Shown piece after piece: positions 27,836 through 36,515 of a stretch of DNA of 64,000 nucleotides (within the stretch, counting starts at the first letter, position 1; each line of letters starts with the position of its first letter). A program made the position numbers and the translations under genes. The stretch is from Tistlia consotensis USBA 355 (GTDB taxonomy: Bacteria; Pseudomonadota; Alphaproteobacteria; Kiloniellales; DSM-21159), in contig NZ_FWZX01000002.1 in assembly GCF_900177295.1 (NCBI RefSeq), positions 28,577 through 92,576 on the forward strand, in the 5' to 3' direction. The notes beneath the pieces were generated by a model. It was not told where the DNA came from. It did no database searches and saw only the letters and a list, made by a program, of their open reading frames with translations.

Positions 27836-30644
27836 CGACATCTTCGTCGACCGCCGGCTCGTCCTCCAGCAAGCCGTAATCCTCTTGTGCGACGCGATTC
27901 AGACGATAGCGAACATATCGCTTCTTCGCATTGGGGTCACGCTCTCCAGGAAAATGCAAGGCCAGCGCAGGCATAATCATGCCGTCTTCAAGGTAGCTTT
28001 CGTTCGAGAGCGCTCCTCTCACTAGGTAGATTATCAGCAGGGGGTTTCTCATTACAAACCGTGCATCATCTTCCGGTATGCGCCTCGAGGTCGGGTTTCG
28101 CTCGCGCGCTCGCTCCAATGCTTCGGCTTCTTCGGTTTTCGTGAGGCCGCAAAGCACATCTCGGCTGCCTCCAACTCTCGCCTTGTTGCCGGAAAGAAGG
28201 ACGGATTTGGGTGTCGTGTCATCACGGACACGCACTACCCGCATCTTGGGCGTGACCCTTAGCCTACCGAATGAAGGCGCCAGCCAGTCCGGTCCCGCGC
28301 TGCCCTGCCTCATCAAGGCAACGTTCCATCTAGTCCAGGGATGCGCATCCTCGTTGGCAGCGTTTCGCAGATGCTCGGCAATGCTTTCACCCTGAAAGTC
28401 ATGGTTCAGCGGATGAACAAGAAAGCGTTCTACAAAGTCGGCAATCTGAGTGGCTGGGATTTGTTCCCAAAGATAAGCGGTGTCTCCTCGTGCTTCCTCA
28501 AATTCACTATGATCGCTGAGAAGATGCTCAACGAACGAACCTACGAGTTCGAGATTTGCTGCGTTGTGAGAGGGGCGGCGGTGGACGCGCGATGTTTCGA
28601 TCCCCCTTCCCGAGAGAGACACCTCCTGTACCTCGGCGACAACGTCCATACCGGTCGCCATCTTATTTCTGGCCGTAATAATCAGAGTATCAGGGTGCGT
28701 CCGGACTCGCAGGCCGAACTCTCTTGGCGTAGCCCGCTGAGTGCGCATTCGGCGGAAATCCCGCTTCAATTCTTCTGTTGCGAGAGTGATATGCCTGTAC
28801 CAGCCCTCCGATTCAGGACTCATCCAAATACGGCAGAGATCTCCGTACCCGTCCCGGTAGCCGAACCAGCGGCCCATCTGGAGGAGGGTGTCATATGCTT
28901 TCGAGTTTCTCAGAAAGTAGCTGATAGTAAGCCCTTCGAGGGTGATACCTCGTGAGAGGCTGTTTCCCCCGACCGCTATCACGCGAATGCCGGGCGGTCC
29001 TTTCATAGAACCATAGTCCAGGACGGCGGATCCCGTACGCTGGTTGATCGGCTGCACCTGCACAGACGCGATCGACTCATGCAGGCGCGCCAGCACGTCG
29101 CTCCAGGAAAACTCACAGTCAGCACCGTGAATATCAAAGACCTCCTTCAGCTTGGCGATGTCCTTTGATGATGCTTCTGCCGAATCTGGCCGTTTGGCAC
29201 CGTGGTGTCGGACCGAGAGCTGTATCCGCTCGAGCTCCAGCTGGAGATCGCTAGCGACGAGGTCCTGGGTTGCGGTGAAACGCGAGACGTTCACCAACAT
29301 CGAGCGATGGATAGGGCCACCTCCTCCAGGGTAGCCGCTGTCGGCCCTAAGATCCCGGATGGAGCAGGTCAGAAGAAACCAATTGAGAGCTTCTCCTAGG
29401 GAATCGGGCAACGGACCCGGCGTGACATCTTTCTTGTGGTTGAGTGGGAGCCAATCCTCCTCATCCTCGATCTCCTGGATAATTCCGGTGAGGACCCGGT
29501 CGTCTCGTTCTCCCGCTCCCTCTTCGTCGTCTGGTTCCAAGGGCGGAAAGAGGCGATCCATGCCAATGTAGTTGCTCGGCGGCTCCAGGATGTGGATGAA
29601 GTCGCGAGGGAAAAGGTCGTCATCGATCCATTCGTCGGTTGTATCGGGATCTATGAAGATGTTCGCGAACGGAGTTGCGGTGAAGCCGACATAACTCGAC
29701 CGCCGGAAGAGGGTGAGAAGGTCTCGTATCGCCCTGTTGATTGCGGTCGTTTCATCGGGAGTGCTCTTCGTGTTGATCGACGCGTTGTCAGCCTCATCGT
29801 CGATCAACAGGAGAGGCAGGTCGATCCGCCCCTCTCGATCTGCATTCCGTGCCCGCAACCAGGATGCAAGCCGCTCAAGAACGGCTTTATTCTTCTTGCT
29901 GACGACCAGGACCGGGTCTTTCACGGAATCAAGGGAAATGTTGAGAGCGGTGGCGGTGTTCTTGCGGAAGTCCTTGTCCCTCGACGTGAAGACGACGCCA
30001 TCGCGCTGGCCATCGATCAAGCCGACGCCGACATGCCGCTTTCGCTGCAGTTGACCGGTTGTCAGGTAGTCGCGGCTGTCGAAGCCGACAAAGGCGGCGT
30101 CCAGCCTCTCCTGTGTCTGCCGGCGCACGTTTTCCAGCGTCCCTGTAAGCAGGATGATCATCCGATAGCCAGCATCGGAAGCCTTGTTGATGAGCCCGGC
30201 ATAGGTTGCAGTCTTGCCCGATTGTACGTCGCCGACGACAAGTCCTCGCCGCTTCCATGGGTGCGTGTTCGCCGGATCTCCGAGCAAGCCCAGCAGGTTA
30301 TTCAGCGACCTGTCGAGGGTCAAAAGAACGTTCGGTCCCCATCCCGAACGGGCCAGAAATTTCCTATATCGCTCCCAGTAGAAAGGCTCGATCTGTGCAA
30401 GTCTTCCTGCAAGCCAGGGGGTATGCTCCTCCTCTCCTTCGATCGTCTCGCCCAGTTCCATGCGAAGCTCGAAGGTCGCGTGTAGCTGCCTCCGCGCTTG
30501 TTCGACAACGTCTTCACTGAGCCCGAAAGCGGTCTTGAAACCGTTCAGGATCTGGGCGATCTCCTCCTCCGATGGAGGGGGCTCGAGCCTCAACCCAGCC
30601 TGAGCCATACCGACAAGACGATCGACATCAAATTCCATGATCAC
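27828..30644 (-). CDS. Z1-domain superfamily II helicase-like ATPase
   Basis: A 938-residue protein. Walker A is GDVQSGKT (residues 138-145), the DEAD-like Walker B is LLLIDDEADNAS (Asp282, Glu284), motif III is GFTATPFANIF (about residues 320-330), and the Z1 domain contains AVGGNSLSRGITLEGLTISYFLRNSKAYDTLLQMGRWFGYRDGY, with a motif VI-like QMGRWFGYR. Z1 proteins are found in predicted restriction systems with MORC/MutL-type ATPases (Iyer, Abhiman and Aravind described such systems). It starts right behind the ATPase gene (one-base gap) and overlaps the next gene, so the four genes are one transcript. The C-terminus is very acidic. Confidence 0.9.
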   Translation of the reverse strand: MIMEFDVDRLVGMAQAGLRLEPPPSEEEIAQILNGFKTAFGLSEDVVEQARRQLHATFELRMELGETIEGEEEHTPWLAGRLAQIEPFYWERYRKFLARSGWGPNVLLTLDRSLNNLLGLLGDPANTHPWKRRGLVVGDVQSGKTATYAGLINKASDAGYRMIILLTGTLENVRRQTQERLDAAFVGFDSRDYLTTGQLQRKRHVGVGLIDGQRDGVVFTSRDKDFRKNTATALNISLDSVKDPVLVVSKKNKAVLERLASWLRARNADREGRIDLPLLLIDDEADNASINTKSTPDETTAINRAIRDLLTLFRRSSYVGFTATPFANIFIDPDTTDEWIDDDLFPRDFIHILEPPSNYIGMDRLFPPLEPDDEEGAGERDDRVLTGIIQEIEDEEDWLPLNHKKDVTPGPLPDSLGEALNWFLLTCSIRDLRADSGYPGGGGPIHRSMLVNVSRFTATQDLVASDLQLELERIQLSVRHHGAKRPDSAEASSKDIAKLKEVFDIHGADCEFSWSDVLARLHESIASVQVQPINQRTGSAVLDYGSMKGPPGIRVIAVGGNSLSRGITLEGLTISYFLRNSKAYDTLLQMGRWFGYRDGYGDLCRIWMSPESEGWYRHITLATEELKRDFRRMRTQRATPREFGLRVRTHPDTLIITARNKMATGMDVVAEVQEVSLSGRGIETSRVHRRPSHNAANLELVGSFVEHLLSDHSEFEEARGDTAYLWEQIPATQIADFVERFLVHPLNHDFQGESIAEHLRNAANEDAHPWTRWNVALMRQGSAGPDWLAPSFGRLRVTPKMRVVRVRDDTTPKSVLLSGNKARVGGSRDVLCGLTKTEEAEALERARERNPTSRRIPEDDARFVMRNPLLIIYLVRGALSNESYLEDGMIMPALALHFPGERDPNAKKRYVRYRLNRVAQEDYGLLEDEPAVDEDVDD

Positions 30645-30645
30645 C

Positions 30646-32115
30646 TCATTCGGAAAGGGAGGCCGCGATGCGAATCGTGAGATCCGGATCGCGGCTGAAG
30701 GGCTCGATAGAGCCGAGATTCTCCAGAAAGCTCCTGCGAGCGTCCGGATTGCCGTCGAAGGCTGTCACTAGGCGTCTGGCCAAGTCTTCGAGTTCCTGTG
30801 CGTGGTCTTGAGAGCTCTCTGTGGATCCGATGTCACGGTCGGCCGACATGTGGATGTGGATGTCGTGAAACGGGATCGACTCCTCAATCAACTTGAACAG
30901 CCGTTCGGTATCGTCCGGATCACCGGTCAGAAGCGCTTTTACAGCCGGATGCTGACGATCAATAATCCAGGCAACAGCTCCATCGCGAAGCGACTTCTGA
31001 AGCCAGAGGGGGCGGTGATGCGCATCGCGGCCAGCGTTTCCGCGGAATTGATACACTCTCCGGCTCCGTTGAGCGGCGTCGCCGACAACTCGTCGCAGGT
31101 TCTCCTTCAATTCGCGTGGTGGTTCGACCACGGTCTTGCGAATATCAACTTTCCATAAGTGATCAAGTTCGACCGGAACGTCGACCCTGATGCGGGCAAG
31201 CCGGACGAGCTCGTCGGCCGGCACAATCCGGAACCATCCCCCGGGCACAACTAGTCGTTTCCCGCGATAGACGTAGAAGCCGTGGCCGGTCTTTATGCGC
31301 TCATGTCCTCCAGCTCGCTCCTTTTCTGCCTGCGAGAGCTTCGAGGGGAACGGAAGCACGAAAGGGGCTACGCGAACCGTGTGCCCATCGATCTGAAAAG
31401 CCTCCTCGTGCAACATCTGACCCCGCGGGTCTCCTTCGAGGAATGGATCCAGGTGCGGAACCTCCCTGCCGTTGATCTGCAGGTGCAAGCCCTCGGACTC
31501 GCGACCATGGATGAAGCGGTGGAATGTGAATGCGAGATGCTGCTCCACGCCCGCCATGGCCGAGTCAAACACCCGCTCCGGGTCGCGGCTTGGAGGTGGA
31601 ACGAGCCGATCGAGCTTGCGCCACAGGACTACGGTCCCACGCCCCTGCGCTTCCAGTTCACGCAGGAAAGGATTGAGCTCGTCAGTAAGGTGGGGGCGGC
31701 GCAACCACCATGTTCCCCTCTCCTCGCACGCGTCCAGGTCCCACTCTGCCGCAGCAACATGCCCCCCACGGAGAGAAATGACGGTCAGAGATCGGCACTG
31801 GGAAAGCGAAGCTGTCTTCAATCCGAGACCGAAGCGCCCGAGGTCCTTTCCCTTCCGAGCCTCTCGCGGATCACGGCTGCCGAATCGCATCGCCTCAATG
31901 AGAGCCTGCTCCTCCATCCCCTCACCGTTGTCGACGACAGCAACATAGGGTTCCGGGTGAGCTGCGAATTCGACAGAGACGGTGTCCGCAGAGGCTGCGA
32001 TGCTGTTATCAAGCAGGTCGGCCAAGGCCGCCTCGACGCTGTAGCCGAGGGATCTGAGCGATGCCATCAGCGATGGTGCGAGGGGCGGCAGCTCAAGACC
32101 GGACGTCAATACCAT
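30646..32115 (-). CDS. GHKL ATPase, MORC/MutL-like
   Basis: A 489-residue protein from ATG 32115, which has GAGG ten bases upstream. The GHKL fold is shown by ALADLLDNSIAA (N-box, Asp33/Asn37), VVDNGEGM (residues 60-67) and LGRFGLGLKTASLSQC (G2-like, residues 92-106). The region after residue 250 has GHGFYVYRGKRLVVPGGWF and KVDIRKTVVEPPRELKENLRRVV, matching the MutL-S5/transducer-like domain of bacterial MORC ATPases. Such ATPases clamp DNA on ATP binding. It is first in the four-gene minus-strand operon and divergent from vsr (about 106 bases between). An upstream ATG at 32160 is possible but has a poor ribosome site. Confidence 0.85.
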   Translation of the reverse strand: MVLTSGLELPPLAPSLMASLRSLGYSVEAALADLLDNSIAASADTVSVEFAAHPEPYVAVVDNGEGMEEQALIEAMRFGSRDPREARKGKDLGRFGLGLKTASLSQCRSLTVISLRGGHVAAAEWDLDACEERGTWWLRRPHLTDELNPFLRELEAQGRGTVVLWRKLDRLVPPPSRDPERVFDSAMAGVEQHLAFTFHRFIHGRESEGLHLQINGREVPHLDPFLEGDPRGQMLHEEAFQIDGHTVRVAPFVLPFPSKLSQAEKERAGGHERIKTGHGFYVYRGKRLVVPGGWFRIVPADELVRLARIRVDVPVELDHLWKVDIRKTVVEPPRELKENLRRVVGDAAQRSRRVYQFRGNAGRDAHHRPLWLQKSLRDGAVAWIIDRQHPAVKALLTGDPDDTERLFKLIEESIPFHDIHIHMSADRDIGSTESSQDHAQELEDLARRLVTAFDGNPDARRSFLENLGSIEPFSRDPDLTIRIAASLSE

Positions 32116-32221
32116 ACTACCTATGCCTCGAATGGGCCGGATCGCGCAGTAGGTTCGCATTCCGTCAGGCATCGGTACAAGACAGAGTGCGGACCAGCGG
32201 TTGAAAGAGACGAAGAAAAGG
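32116..32221. promoter_or_regulatory. Divergent promoter region of the defence locus
   Basis: About 106 bases between the GHKL ATPase start and the vsr start must serve both transcription units. The stretch is less GC-rich than the chromosome. I see no clear operator or C-protein gene. Confidence 0.45.
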
Positions 32222-32665
32222 ATGCACAGGGGCGACATTATGGCCCCGGAAACCCGCTCACGGCTCATGTCCCGCATTCGCGGGCGGGATACGTCACCGG
32301 AGCGGGCAGTCGAACGTATGCTCTTCGAACTCGGTCTGTCGTACGAGACGCATGCTCGGGACCTGCCAGGACGTCCGGATTTTGTGCTCCGGGAGGCGCG
32401 GGTCGTAGTGCTGGTCGATGGCGACTTCTGGCACGGGTGGCAGTTCGAAAGGTGGCGGCTGAAGCTGTCGGAGAAGTGGGAGGCAAAGATAGCTACGAAT
32501 ATCCGACGAGACAGCCGGAACAGGCGGCTGCTCAGGGAAGCTGGCTGGATCGTGCTGCGCCTGTGGGAGCACCAAGTCGAGCGTTCGCCAGCGCGATGCC
32601 GCGCGCGCATCCGGCGGGCTGTCGCACAGGCCTTGCGCGACAAGGAGGCGCCTGGCACGCTCTAG
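32222..32665 (+). CDS. Very short patch repair-type endonuclease (Vsr)
   Basis: A 147-residue protein from ATG 32222 (TTG 32201 and ATG 32240 are alternatives). It has the Vsr pattern MAPETRSRLMSRIRGRDTSPE, LGLSYETHARDLPGRPDFVL with the metal-binding Asp of 'RPDF', VVLVDGDFWHGWQF, KIATNIRRDSRNRRLLREAGWIVLRLWEHQV. Vsr nicks next to T:G mismatches made by deamination of 5-methylcytosine. In place of the HHHHC zinc site of the E. coli enzyme it has FWHGWQF, which suggests a different subgroup. It lies 29 bases before the cytosine methyltransferase gene, the usual pairing. Confidence 0.88.
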   Translation: MHRGDIMAPETRSRLMSRIRGRDTSPERAVERMLFELGLSYETHARDLPGRPDFVLREARVVVLVDGDFWHGWQFERWRLKLSEKWEAKIATNIRRDSRNRRLLREAGWIVLRLWEHQVERSPARCRARIRRAVAQALRDKEAPGTL

Positions 32666-32694
32666 CGAGGCATAAATTCCCGAGTCGGGTTCCG

Positions 32695-33672
32695 ATGGCC
32701 ATGAGAGCGATAGACCTCTTCTGTGGTGGTGGAGGCAGCAGCTGGGGCGCGCGCGCCGCGGGTGCTGAACTGATCGGCGCAGTTGACGCATGGGAGATTG
32801 CGACCGCCACCTACCGCGACAACTTTCCCTCTGCACGGCGCAACGTGATCACCACTCGGCTCTCGGACAACGTTGGGCCCGAGGTCTTCGACGACTTGGG
32901 AGCTGTAGACCTCCTGATCGCGTCACCGGAATGCACGAACCACTCGGTCGCGCGTGGCGCTCGGGAGCGGTGCGAGGTTAGTCGGCGTTCAGGTTGGTTC
33001 ATCATGCGCTTTGTCGAGGATCTAGCACCTCGCTGGCTGGTCCTTGAGAATGTGAACGGCATGCGAAGGTGGGACGGTTTCGAGGAGCTAATCACGAGGC
33101 TGGAGACGCTCGGTTACAAGCTTAGACTCCAGTCGCTTGATGCTGCCGCCTTCGGCGTTCCCCAGAACCGTCGCCGGCTCTTTGTCACAGGTGACCGCTT
33201 GCGTCGCCCCCCGGTCGTCAAACCTCCACGCATCGTACCCGTGCCAGCTGCGACCATCCTCGACCCTCTGGACTGTTGGCGGACCACGCCACTCTTTCGG
33301 CCTGGGCGCGCTACGGCAACGCTTGAAAGGGCCCGACGCGGGATCGAGGCGCTTGGTGAAGGTGTGCCGTTCCTAGTGGTCTATTACGGATCGGACAGGG
33401 CCGGAGGATGGCAGAGCCTTGATCGGCCACTGCGCACACTGACCACTTTGGACCGTTTCGGACTCGTCCAGTGGATCGAGGGCGAGCCCCGACTACGGAT
33501 GTTGCAGGTACCGGAACTCAAGGCGGCGATGGGCATTGGCTCAGCGTATGTCATGAACCACGGCTCACGGCGGGATCGCATTCGGATCTTGGGGAACGGT
33601 GTCGCTGCTCCGGTCATGCGGGCGGTCGTCGAAGGACTTACAGGGAGCGTTGTTGCGGCCAAAGCTGCATGA
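32695..33672 (+). CDS. DNA (cytosine-5-)-methyltransferase
   Basis: A 325-residue C5 methyltransferase. Motif I is AIDLFCGGGGSSWG (residues 5-18), motif IV reads IASPECTNHS with Cys80 as catalytic residue (SPEC instead of the common PPCQ), motif VI is LVLENV (about 115-120), motif VIII is GVPQNRRRLFV (154-164), and motif X is RIRILGNGVAAPVM near the end. Start at ATG 32695 or 32701. The target recognition region (about residues 175-275) is short and its sequence gives no target site. It should protect the cell's own DNA, with the divergent Z1/DUF4420/AIPR/ATPase genes as the probable restricting part. Confidence 0.9.
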   Translation: MAMRAIDLFCGGGGSSWGARAAGAELIGAVDAWEIATATYRDNFPSARRNVITTRLSDNVGPEVFDDLGAVDLLIASPECTNHSVARGARERCEVSRRSGWFIMRFVEDLAPRWLVLENVNGMRRWDGFEELITRLETLGYKLRLQSLDAAAFGVPQNRRRLFVTGDRLRRPPVVKPPRIVPVPAATILDPLDCWRTTPLFRPGRATATLERARRGIEALGEGVPFLVVYYGSDRAGGWQSLDRPLRTLTTLDRFGLVQWIEGEPRLRMLQVPELKAAMGIGSAYVMNHGSRRDRIRILGNGVAAPVMRAVVEGLTGSVVAAKAA

Positions 33673-33831
33673 GCTTGGCTGTCCAACCGACCGGAGCCTT
33701 ATCTCGCCGCCACGCTCCTGATGCCCCACCACCTGCCTTCCTGGGCAAGACAGTCACCTTCCACATCCGCTGGCCGTCGGCGAGGCGCTGCGCGGTCGAT
33801 CTGAGCGAGCCGCGCTTCGAGGTCACCCGGC
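33673..33831. other. Right junction between defence block and core chromosome
   Basis: GC content and codon pattern change here from the island type to the chromosomal type at about 33760-33790. No att-like direct repeat, tRNA or integrase gene is seen. The sequence just before the kinase fragment does not read as the missing kinase N-terminus in any frame. Confidence 0.4.
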
Positions 33832-35325
33832 GGGGATCCGGCGCCGCGGCAGGTCGAGCAGAGCTCCGAGGACATCTGGGCCGCGGTCTGCCAGGCCGTG
33901 CGCAAGGCCGTGGCGGCGGCCGGCCTCGGCCCCGAAGCGGTCGCCGCCCTGGCGTTCAGCGCGACCTGCTCCCTGGTGCTGCGCCGTGGCGACGGCAGCC
34001 CGCTCGCGCTGTCCGAGGCGACCGCCGGGCTGCCCGGCCCCTGGGACGTCGTCGTCTGGATGGACCACCGTGCCGAGGCCGAGGCGGAGGCCTGCACGGC
34101 GACCGGCTCGCGGGTGCTCGACTGCCTCGGCGGCCGGATGTCGCCGGAGATGCAGGTCCCCAAGCTGATGTGGCTGAAGCGCCACCGGCCGGATCTCTGG
34201 CGCGAGCTCGGCCTCGCCGCCGATCTCTCGGACTTCCTGGCCTGGCGCTGCAGCGGCACCGCCGGGCGCTCGGTCTGCACCCTGGTCTGCAAGTGGACCT
34301 GGCTGGCCCACGAAGCCGACGGCCGGGAGCAGGGCTGGGACCGCGGCTTCCTGGCCGCGGTCGACCTCGCGGACCTGACGGAGAAGGCGGCGCTGCCGGA
34401 GAAAGCCAGCCCGGTCGGCGCGCCGCTCGGCCGGCTGACGCCGCAGGCGGCGGAGGCGCTCGGGCTGACCACGGACTGCCTGGTCGCGGCCGGCCTGATC
34501 GACGCCCACGCCGGCGCGCTCGGCACCCTGGCGGCGCACCTGGAGGGGCCGGTCGAGAGCCGCCTCGCGCTGATCGCCGGCACCTCGAACTGCCAGATCG
34601 CGCTCCACCGCGAGCGCCACGCCGTGCCCGGCGTCTGGGGGCCCTACCTGGGCGCCGTCGCCGAGGGCCTGTGGTGCGCCGAGGGCGGGCAGAGCGCGAC
34701 CGGCGCGCTGCTCGACCACCTGGTGCGCGGCAGCGCCGCGGCCGGCGAGTTCGGCGCCGACCCGCACGAGGCGCTGTCGGCCGAGATCCTGCGGCGCCTG
34801 GAGGCGGGCGGCGACCCGGCGCCGGAGCTGCACCTGCTGCCCGACTTCATCGGCAACCGCTCGCCCCATGCCGACCCCGGCCTGCGCGGCGTGGTCAGCG
34901 GCCTGACCATCGAGGAACCGGCCGAGACCCTGGTCAAGCTCTACTGGGCGGCGGCCTGCAGCATCGCCTACGGCACCCGCCTGGTGATCGAGCGGCTGAA
35001 TGCCGGCGGCTACCGCATCGGGCGCATCCACCTGAGCGGCGGCCACGCGAAGTCGGCGCTGTTCCGCCGGCTCTACGCCGACGCCACCGGCTGCGCGCTG
35101 CTGGTCTCGGAGTCGGCCGAGCCGGTGCTGCTCGGTGCCGCCATCGCCGCCGCCGCGGCGCTCGATCCCGAGGCGGGCCTGAAGGCCGCCGCCGGCGCCC
35201 TGGCGCGGCCGTCGCGCAGCAGCGCGCCCGACCCGCGCTTCACGGCCCTGCACGAGCGCCGCTACGCCGCCTTCCTGGCACTCTACGAGCAGCGCAAGGC
35301 GCTGGAGGCGATCATGGGCGCCTAG
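33832..35325 (+). pseudogene. FGGY-family pentulose kinase, N-terminus missing
   Basis: The frame is open after a stop at 33802 and reads as an FGGY carbohydrate kinase of the ribulokinase/ribitol-kinase-like group from VEQSSEDIWAAVCQAVRKAV onward. Later blocks are VVWMDHRAEAEAEACTATG, LAADLSDFLAWRCSGT, GLIDAHAGALG, ALIAGTSNCQIAL, LLPDFIGNRSPHADPGLRGVVSGL and IHLSGGHAKSALFRRLYADATG. About the first 45-50 residues, with the phosphate-binding 'D.GT.S.R' motif, are absent, so it should not work as a kinase. A GTG at 33898 could start a 475-residue product. The loss lies right at the edge of the low-GC defence block, so that event or a deletion probably removed the start. Confidence 0.8.
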
Positions 35326-35402
35326 AGCGCGGTCATGCCGCCGCCGCGGCGGTCGCCGCACGCCGGAGGCGACGAGCCGACAGGCGGGGCATGATCGGGC
35401 TC
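35325..35402. repeat. Imperfect inverted repeat overlapping the kinase stop
   Basis: GAGCGCGGTCATGCC (35325-35339) and GGCATGATCGGGCTC (35388-35402) pair at 13 of 15 positions. The left arm starts inside a TAG stop exactly as in the flgK palindrome at 7654. It may act as a terminator. Confidence 0.5.
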
Positions 35403-35468
35403 AATCTATGATTCGGTAAAGTGTGGGACTATGGTGGTGCCGCCGCCCCCGACGAGGACCCTTCGCCC

Positions 35469-36314
35469 GTGACCGAGCTGCTGCTGGCCAACGAACCCTG
35501 GATCCGCCTGGGCGCCTTCCTCGGCGTGCTGGCGGTCATGATGGCCTGGGAGCTGGCGGCGCCGCGGCGGCGGCGGGCGATCCCGCGCCTGCTGCGCTGG
35601 AGCGGCAACCTCGGCGTCGTCCTGCTCGACACCCTGCTGCTGCGCCTCGTCTTCCCCGTCGCGGCGGTCGGCCTGGCGGCGCTGGCGGGGCAGCGCGGCT
35701 GGGGCCTGCTCAACGCCGTCGAAGTGCCGGCCTGGCTCGCCTTCGGGCTGTCGCTGCTGGCGCTCGACCTGGCGATCTACCTGCAGCACGTGCTGTTCCA
35801 CGCGGTGCCGGCGCTGTGGCGGCTGCACCGGATGCACCACGCCGACCTGGAGTTCGACGTCACCACCGGCCTGCGCTTCCACCCGCTGGAGATCCTGCTG
35901 TCGATGGGCATCAAGCTGGCCGTCGTCGCGGCCCTCGGCCCGCCGGCGGCGGCCGTGCTGGTCTTCGAGGTGCTGCTCAACGCGACGGCGATGTTCAACC
36001 ACTCCAACGTGCGCCTGCCCCTGGCGCTCGACCGGGTCCTGCGCCTGCTCGTCGTGACGCCCGACATGCACCGGGTGCACCACTCGATCCACCCGAGCGA
36101 GACCAACAGCAACTTCGGCTTCAACCTGCCCTGGTGGGACCGGCTGCTCGGCACCTACCAGGCGCAGCCGCGCGAGGGCCACGAGGCCATGACCCTCGGC
36201 ATCGAGCAGTTCCGCACGCCCGGCGACCTCCGGCTCGACCGCATGCTGGTCCAGCCCCTGCGCGGCCCGGCGAGCGGCTATCCGATCAACCGGGAAGAGG
36301 GGGAGGAGCCGTGA
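35469..36314 (+). CDS. Fatty acid hydroxylase / sterol desaturase family membrane protein
   Basis: A 281-residue membrane protein; GTG 35469 is chosen because GAGG lies 14 bases upstream, although GTG 35421 would add 16 residues. It has several hydrophobic spans and the three histidine clusters of the di-iron hydroxylase superfamily: HVLFHAVPALWRLHRMHHADLEFD, MFNHSNV and DMHRVHHSIHPSETNSNFGF. Members insert oxygen into lipids or sterol-like compounds at the membrane. The substrate is unknown. It is not in an obvious pathway cluster; the next gene is a DUF1499 protein. Confidence 0.85.
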   Translation: MTELLLANEPWIRLGAFLGVLAVMMAWELAAPRRRRAIPRLLRWSGNLGVVLLDTLLLRLVFPVAAVGLAALAGQRGWGLLNAVEVPAWLAFGLSLLALDLAIYLQHVLFHAVPALWRLHRMHHADLEFDVTTGLRFHPLEILLSMGIKLAVVAALGPPAAAVLVFEVLLNATAMFNHSNVRLPLALDRVLRLLVVTPDMHRVHHSIHPSETNSNFGFNLPWWDRLLGTYQAQPREGHEAMTLGIEQFRTPGDLRLDRMLVQPLRGPASGYPINREEGEEP

Positions 36315-36366
36315 GGGCGGTCCCGGCTCCCGCGACGGCCCCTCGTCCGTCGGGCCCCCTCACTCC

Positions 36367-36445
36367 GTCATCGCCGCGGAGGCGGGGATCCGGAGCGGCC
36401 TGCGCCGAGCCCGTGGCTCGGGATTGCCGCCTCCGCGGGAATGAC
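36367..36445. repeat. Imperfect inverted repeat, intergenic element type
   Basis: GTCATCGCCGCGGAGGCGG (from 36367) and CCGCCTCCGCGGGAATGAC (ending 36445) form arms of about 25 bases with 21 matches around a GC-rich spacer. The 'GTCATTCCCGCGgAGGCGGgAATCC' form is familiar from memory as a dispersed repeat in many proteobacteria. Confidence 0.7.
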
Positions 36446-36515
36446 GAACGCGGGGGCGGGGACAGTGGCCGTGGAGGGCGGGGCTCTTGCGGCCGACGCC
36501 CGGAAGGAAGAGAGC

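Noticed and set aside
31282..32694. Long plus-strand frame running into the cytosine methyltransferase
   Set aside because: It overlaps the GHKL ATPase and Vsr genes on all its length; the methyltransferase motif I begins right after ATG 32695.
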